DNA from: Patiria miniata | Taxonomy: Eukaryota; Echinodermata; Asteroidea; Valvatida; Asterinidae | DNA length: 64,000 nt | Assembly (NCBI RefSeq): GCF_015706575.1 | Contig: NW_024037072.1 | Span: forward strand, 25,111,162 to 25,175,161 | Direction of reading: 5' to 3' | Part shown: piece after piece, positions 61,401-64,000 of the stretch | Position numbering within the stretch: the stretch's first letter is position 1 | Layout of the letters: every line of letters starts with the position of its first letter | Translations under genes and position numbers: made by a program | The notes under the pieces: generated by a model | What the model saw: the letters and a program-made list of their open reading frames with translations, nothing else | What the model was told of the DNA's origin: nothing | Database searches by the model: none

Positions 61401-63811
61401 TCTCTATATGCGGAGAGGTAGAGCACACCGCACATGCCACGCGCACCAAAGGAAAGTCCCAAACATGGAAGTAAAATGGCAGAACAAAACTTGTTGGAAA
61501 TTTGTCAACTTTTCGACTTGTGGTTTTTAACCAAAAAAGGTATTTATGAATGGGGCTAAAAGTGTGATGGAGTAATAAGTACACATGTGTAAAACCGGTA
61601 AGGAGCTTGGTCGTCGATAATAGCCCTGGCCTCTGGCTCGGGCCATTATTGGCGGCCAGGCTGCCAATTTTTTTTTCCCGAACGAAACCGGACAATATCA
61701 AACGAGGGCACTCTCTCTGCATTATGCATATTCATGATATGCCCAGGGCTTTAGAGAAGAGGTTACACAACAAGGAATAATGGTGTTTAAATCACCGACG
61801 ATTGGCAGCTGATTCGTGGACTGGTTGGAAGTAGTCCTGACTTCTAATCAGGTGATCCGAGTTTGAAGCCCAGTGAGCGTTTTTCGCTTCTTCTCATTTT
61901 ACCTTTTAAATAACTAAAGTGAGGAAGGAACATTTCTCACAAGACATAAAGCCTATCTTGGATTTGTGAATGTGTTGTGGAGAACAAGGCATTAGATATG
62001 CATGTAATGGACCAATCAGAAGATGGGAAACGGATGTCGTTTGGGAAAAAAAGATTCACAGCCTGGCCCCTAACCAGTTTTAAACCACACGTTGACAACT
62101 GCTCCATCACACTGTTATCCCCTCATTAAAAATGAGTTTAGTGTGCTTCTTTGTCATATGTACCTCCGGTGTTTGCATCTGGGAAGTATCCAGTCACCAC
62201 GGCATTGAGAGTGGAAGCAGCCCAGTGCGGCAGCTCTCCCTTGCTGAAGGCTTGGCAATCGGAACAGGTCTCCAACACGAGGGGATTAGCAGTAGAGTAC
62301 CTGGAATACCAGGAAAATCAAGTACAAACTGCAATCTCATCTGGGAGTATTTGCAGGAACACCACTTGGTTCTCAAAAGCTGAACCCTAACTCCCTAGCA
62401 TGATTTACTAGGAACCATACCCATCCTGGCAAATTCCAACACCATATGGGAAACTGCACACACATATTTCTGACTTTGATTCTGGAGGTGTGCCAACCCA
62501 ATGCAAAAGGCTGTCAGTTTAGGGGTACTGTACCCATCCTGACAGATTCCAACAAAACATGCCGTTGGGGTTTGATGAGTTGAGATGAATTCCCCGTGCA
62601 GTTCAACAAATTCAATTTTTTTTCTTTTAATAAATTTTCAACTTGTGTGTTTTACTCCAACCGAAAAACCTTTTTCCCCCCTTTTTTTGTCCGTCTGAAC
62701 CCTCTGAATAAAAGGTTTTGTTTTTGGCACAAACAGATCAGCTCTGTGAGCAGGCTGGCTTCCGGTCCATTTTCGGTTACTGATTGTGGGGCGGGAACCA
62801 GCCTACCCCGCGAGAACGGAAACTACATGTATTGTCTGGCAGCCAATAATTCAAATTTGTAAAGTAGTCATTCAATAACTAAACACGGGTCAATTTTTTC
62901 GATCAATGTCTTATTCAAAAGTGAATAACTTTTGCACTGCTTGAAAAATAGCAATTTAGAATAGGAATCTTTTTTTCGGGATGAAACTCGAAAATAGCCC
63001 GGAAAAATGTAACTTTAATCTTAATTCTGGAGCATTTTTGCTAAAAATCTGCCTGCTTCTCCCCATAATCCTCAACTGTACTAGTAACTAATTTACGTCA
63101 AACTTCCTTTCTCAACTAAATTTAGCAGAGGAGAGATGAACATTTTGATGTTGAGTTTTGCCTTCATTGATTTTTTTTTTTACTTTGTAATTTATTTTTC
63201 AGTACTTACTTGCAAGAATAAATCGATAAGCTTGCTAGGCCTTTGAAAGGAGATTTTAACCAATGACCTTCTCTTAATATGTGGTACGTGCCATAATATC
63301 AGACTTGAATCGGCCATCAGACCCTAGAAAAATCCGATGTCGATTCTTAAGACATCGGCACTACATAGAAGGAGGTTGTGGGTTCGAGTTCCACCTAAGT
63401 AAATCTGCTATTTTTTTCTTGCAAACTCTTTGAGAGCACTGACTATGCTGGTAAAAAAAAATTACAACAGGGCAAAAATCATTATTACATGGCAAAAATC
63501 ATTATCAAAAAGTCATTTTATTTTCTTGAAATACGAACAAAACCAATTTACTTACAGTCTGTATGACTTCAGGATGCCCTGATCGCTGAGCGATCCCTTG
63601 TAATCCGTCAGCCATTTTCCTTCTCTATACAGCTTGATGGTCGGGTAAATAGTCACGTTGTTGAGCTGGCAGACGTCGGGCCAGTTGTAGCACTCTACCT
63701 GGGCAAATGGACCAGTAGCGGTGGCTTGGATATCCGCCGGTAGATCGTTCTGTTGGATGGTAGTTGCAGCATCGGAGTAGGACTCTAGGAATGCCTTGCA
63801 TCGAGGATCCC
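55249..63811 (-). CDS. ER-lumenal thioredoxin-fold protein, TXNDC16/ERp90-like; last 7 exons
   Basis: Exons: 63811-63556, 62300-62164, 61067-60983, 59740 to about 59600, 57765-57599, 56272-56079 and 55481-55249, with phases matching throughout. The first exon in the window is the back half of a thioredoxin fold: FAQVECYNWPDVC, then the cis-proline YPTIKLYREGKW. A CSDC Cys-X-X-Cys motif follows in the next exon. A later exon has a PDI b-like start, HFAKGKPFLILFKD. The C terminus is acidic (LDDEEEHDEDGG) and ends RHTEL; HTEL is a known variant of the KDEL retrieval signal in some ER esterases. The protein is therefore probably soluble in the ER lumen. The assignment to TXNDC16 rests on domain style and is uncertain; another multi-thioredoxin ER protein is possible. 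The N-terminal part lies off the right edge. It converges on SARS2. Confidence 0.6.
55482..56078. other. Last intron of the TXNDC16-like gene
   Basis: Contains repeated GAGTTCGGCA(C/T)GGCA words in both orientations at 55,730-55,945, suggesting a degenerate foldback element. Otherwise nothing. Confidence 0.4.
56079..56272 (-). CDS. TXNDC16-like exon
   Basis: SQPSCIGSEILKDYGIKRQP, then LHPCVVFVDHATSRVCNYPA and MTDWVVIVLKGETSCS. The HPCVVFVD strand has a Pro in the usual cis-Pro place of a thioredoxin fold. Acceptor CGGTTCAG, donor GTTGGT. Confidence 0.75.
56885..57290. mobile_element. pogo-like MITE, 406 bp, TA target
   Basis: Ends CAGTAGAACGTCGCTCTAAT and CTGTATAGCGATGTTCCACTG; TA at 56883-56884 and 57291-57292. 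It is the uninterrupted paralog of the element at 24,526-25,870. GCCATATATGGC-type words lie on both sides. Confidence 0.8.
57599..57765 (-). CDS. TXNDC16-like exon: thioredoxin-like domain start
   Basis: PELTPSTLPLHFAKGKPFLI, then LFKDTDKQSREAEASLASLA and ILWIDV. The KPFLILF strand is typical of PDI-type b domains. Acceptor CTGACCAG, donor GTAAGT. Confidence 0.75.
57766..59599. other. Intron of the TXNDC16-like gene
   Basis: 57,840-57,905 has tRNA-like SINE words (GGTAAAGATATCTGCACTAG, GTTGTGGGCTCAGTACC). The 58,263-58,740 MITE follows. 59,030-59,115 has four GTCCACA/TGTGGAC words able to form hairpins. Confidence 0.5.
58263..58740. mobile_element. Tc1/mariner-like MITE, 478 bp, TA target
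   Basis: Ends CAGGGTGGTGCAAAAAGGAG then GAAACCCACTT, mirrored as AAGTGGGTTTCCTTCC then TTTTGCACCACCCTG. TA on both sides. Non-coding. Confidence 0.8.
59600..59740 (-). CDS. TXNDC16-like exon
   Basis: NSDVDASKPTVTAFKWGDHH, then VKYSGDYTASDLIQFVQAAT and LPLV. This looks like the last strand and helix of a thioredoxin domain. The frame stays open to a TAA at 59574-59576, so the GTGAAT donor after PLV at about 59600 is chosen because it gives the phase the next exon needs. The 3' border is the least certain in this gene. Confidence 0.6.
59962..60242. mobile_element. MITE with GGGCCCAATTTCATGG ends
   Basis: Left GAGCCCAATTTCATGGCACT then GCTAAGCAC, right GCAGCACCATGAAATTGGGC then CCTGG. Same family as 46,534-46,778. 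In a TXNDC16-like intron. Confidence 0.65.
60243..60982. repeat. Intron with a tRNA-derived SINE
   Basis: GTGAGCAGGTCATGGGTTTG then AGTCCCAGCTAAGTA at about 60,416-60,452 is a tRNA T-arm like head followed by a tail shared with 63,355-63,460. Nothing else recognised. Confidence 0.5.
60983..61067 (-). CDS. TXNDC16-like exon (85 bp)
   Basis: ERSAYEQAAKMLQGQHLMAV, then CPKDCAEHK. Both split codons join in phase with the neighbouring exons. Donor GTAAGT. Confidence 0.7.
61068..62163. other. Intron of the TXNDC16-like gene
   Basis: Two TTTAAACAGC/GTTTTAAACTGC inverted words at 61,267-61,312 and a tRNA-like head at about 61,815-61,880 (GACTTCTAATCAGGTGATCC, GAGTTTGAAGCCCAGTGAG). Rest unassigned. 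Confidence 0.4.
62164..62300 (-). CDS. TXNDC16-like exon with a CSDC motif
   Basis: YSTANPLVLETCSDCQAFSK, then GELPHWAASTL and TGYFPDANTG. CSDC could be redox-active, but it is not preceded by the classic WC of PDI active sites. Acceptor GTATTCCAG, donor GTACAT. Confidence 0.7.
62600..63035. repeat. Dispersed repeat, copy B
   Basis: Second copy of the 440-bp repeat at 41,395-41,835, same orientation, in an intron of the TXNDC16-like gene. TGGGGCGGGAACCAGCCTAC is nearly identical between the two. Confidence 0.75.
63320..63465 (+). repeat. tRNA-derived SINE head
   Basis: AAGACATCGGCACTACATAG, then GTTGTGGGTTCGAGTTCCAC. Box B is well preserved, box A is degraded. Tail shared with the 60,416 copy. 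Confidence 0.6.
63556..63811 (-). CDS. TXNDC16-like gene, most upstream exon in the window
   Basis: Starts after TTTCTGCAG in phase 2. DPRCKAFLESYSDAATTIQQ through VECYNWPDVCQLNNVTIYPT, then IKLYREGKWLTDYKG. The strand-loop-cisPro order is that of a thioredoxin domain's second half. Donor GTAAGT. Confidence 0.75.
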
Positions 63812-63860
63812 CTGCAGAAATGGGAAAGGATTTATACAAATGAAGAACAAGATAACAGAT

Positions 63861-64000
63861 TATTATAAGATGGAATTTTGCGTCGGGTCGATATAAATCA
63901 AATTTATAGGTTTTGCCCTTCAACGACGTTTAAACTCTGTATACTCAGTGTGTTACCTCCCGAGTGAAAGTTGGAAAAAAAACAGTGTTTAAACGTCGGT
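63861..64000 (-). repeat. SINE tail, cut by the window edge
   Basis: Minus strand matches the tail of the 31,443-31,640 SINE: TTTCACTCGGGAGGTAACAC, ACTGAGTATACAGAGTTTAA and GACGCAAAATTCCATCTTA. The head would lie beyond the right edge. Confidence 0.7.

Overview
This is a eukaryotic nuclear window from an animal genome: multi-exon genes with GT-AG introns, tRNA-derived SINEs, a 5'-truncated LINE, many small DNA transposons and low coding density. The many TACATGTA and ACCGGTA words, the secreted C-type lectins and the repeat content suggest a marine invertebrate deuterostome, perhaps an echinoderm. That is an inference; no single feature proves the species.

Three conserved genes are supported exon by exon with continuous reading phase. 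(1) DPP3 (dipeptidyl peptidase 3), minus strand, 35,092 down to 494: 11 coding exons read to residue 486, including the zinc motif HELLGH. The C-terminal exons lie off the left edge. (2) SARS2 (mitochondrial seryl-tRNA synthetase), plus strand, 39,942 to 50,786: 10 exons and 480 residues as read, probably with one N-terminal arm exon not found. (3) An ER-lumenal thioredoxin-fold protein resembling TXNDC16/ERp90, minus strand, 63,811 down to 55,249: the last 7 exons, ending in the ER-retrieval-like tetrapeptide HTEL. DPP3 and SARS2 are head to head with a CpG-rich, YY1-motif promoter candidate between them. SARS2 and the thioredoxin-like gene converge on a 4.4-kb intergenic stretch.

The most unusual region is the 22.6-kb DPP3 intron between the exons at 23,282-23,388 and 494-649. 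It holds three tandemly duplicated, single-exon C-type lectin units on the same strand as DPP3. The middle copy (13,640-14,128) is intact. The left copy has one nonsense codon. The right copy has an 8-bp frameshift deletion, and its stop codon coincides with the target-site duplication of a MITE. The lectin units sit among long degenerate arrays with a period of about 55-70 bp, and each carries an RFX-type X-box upstream.

The remaining non-coding DNA is mostly mobile-element material. There are five hAT-like elements with 8-bp target duplications, one nested in a pogo-like element; a Harbinger-like MITE family flanked by TTA; pogo-like and mariner-like MITEs with TA sites; a 500-bp near-perfect palindrome; a 1.1-kb inverted-repeat element with a 14-bp motif recurring about every 180-190 bp; SINEs; and two minisatellites that share a core word. 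Stretches where nothing was recognised are listed as such.
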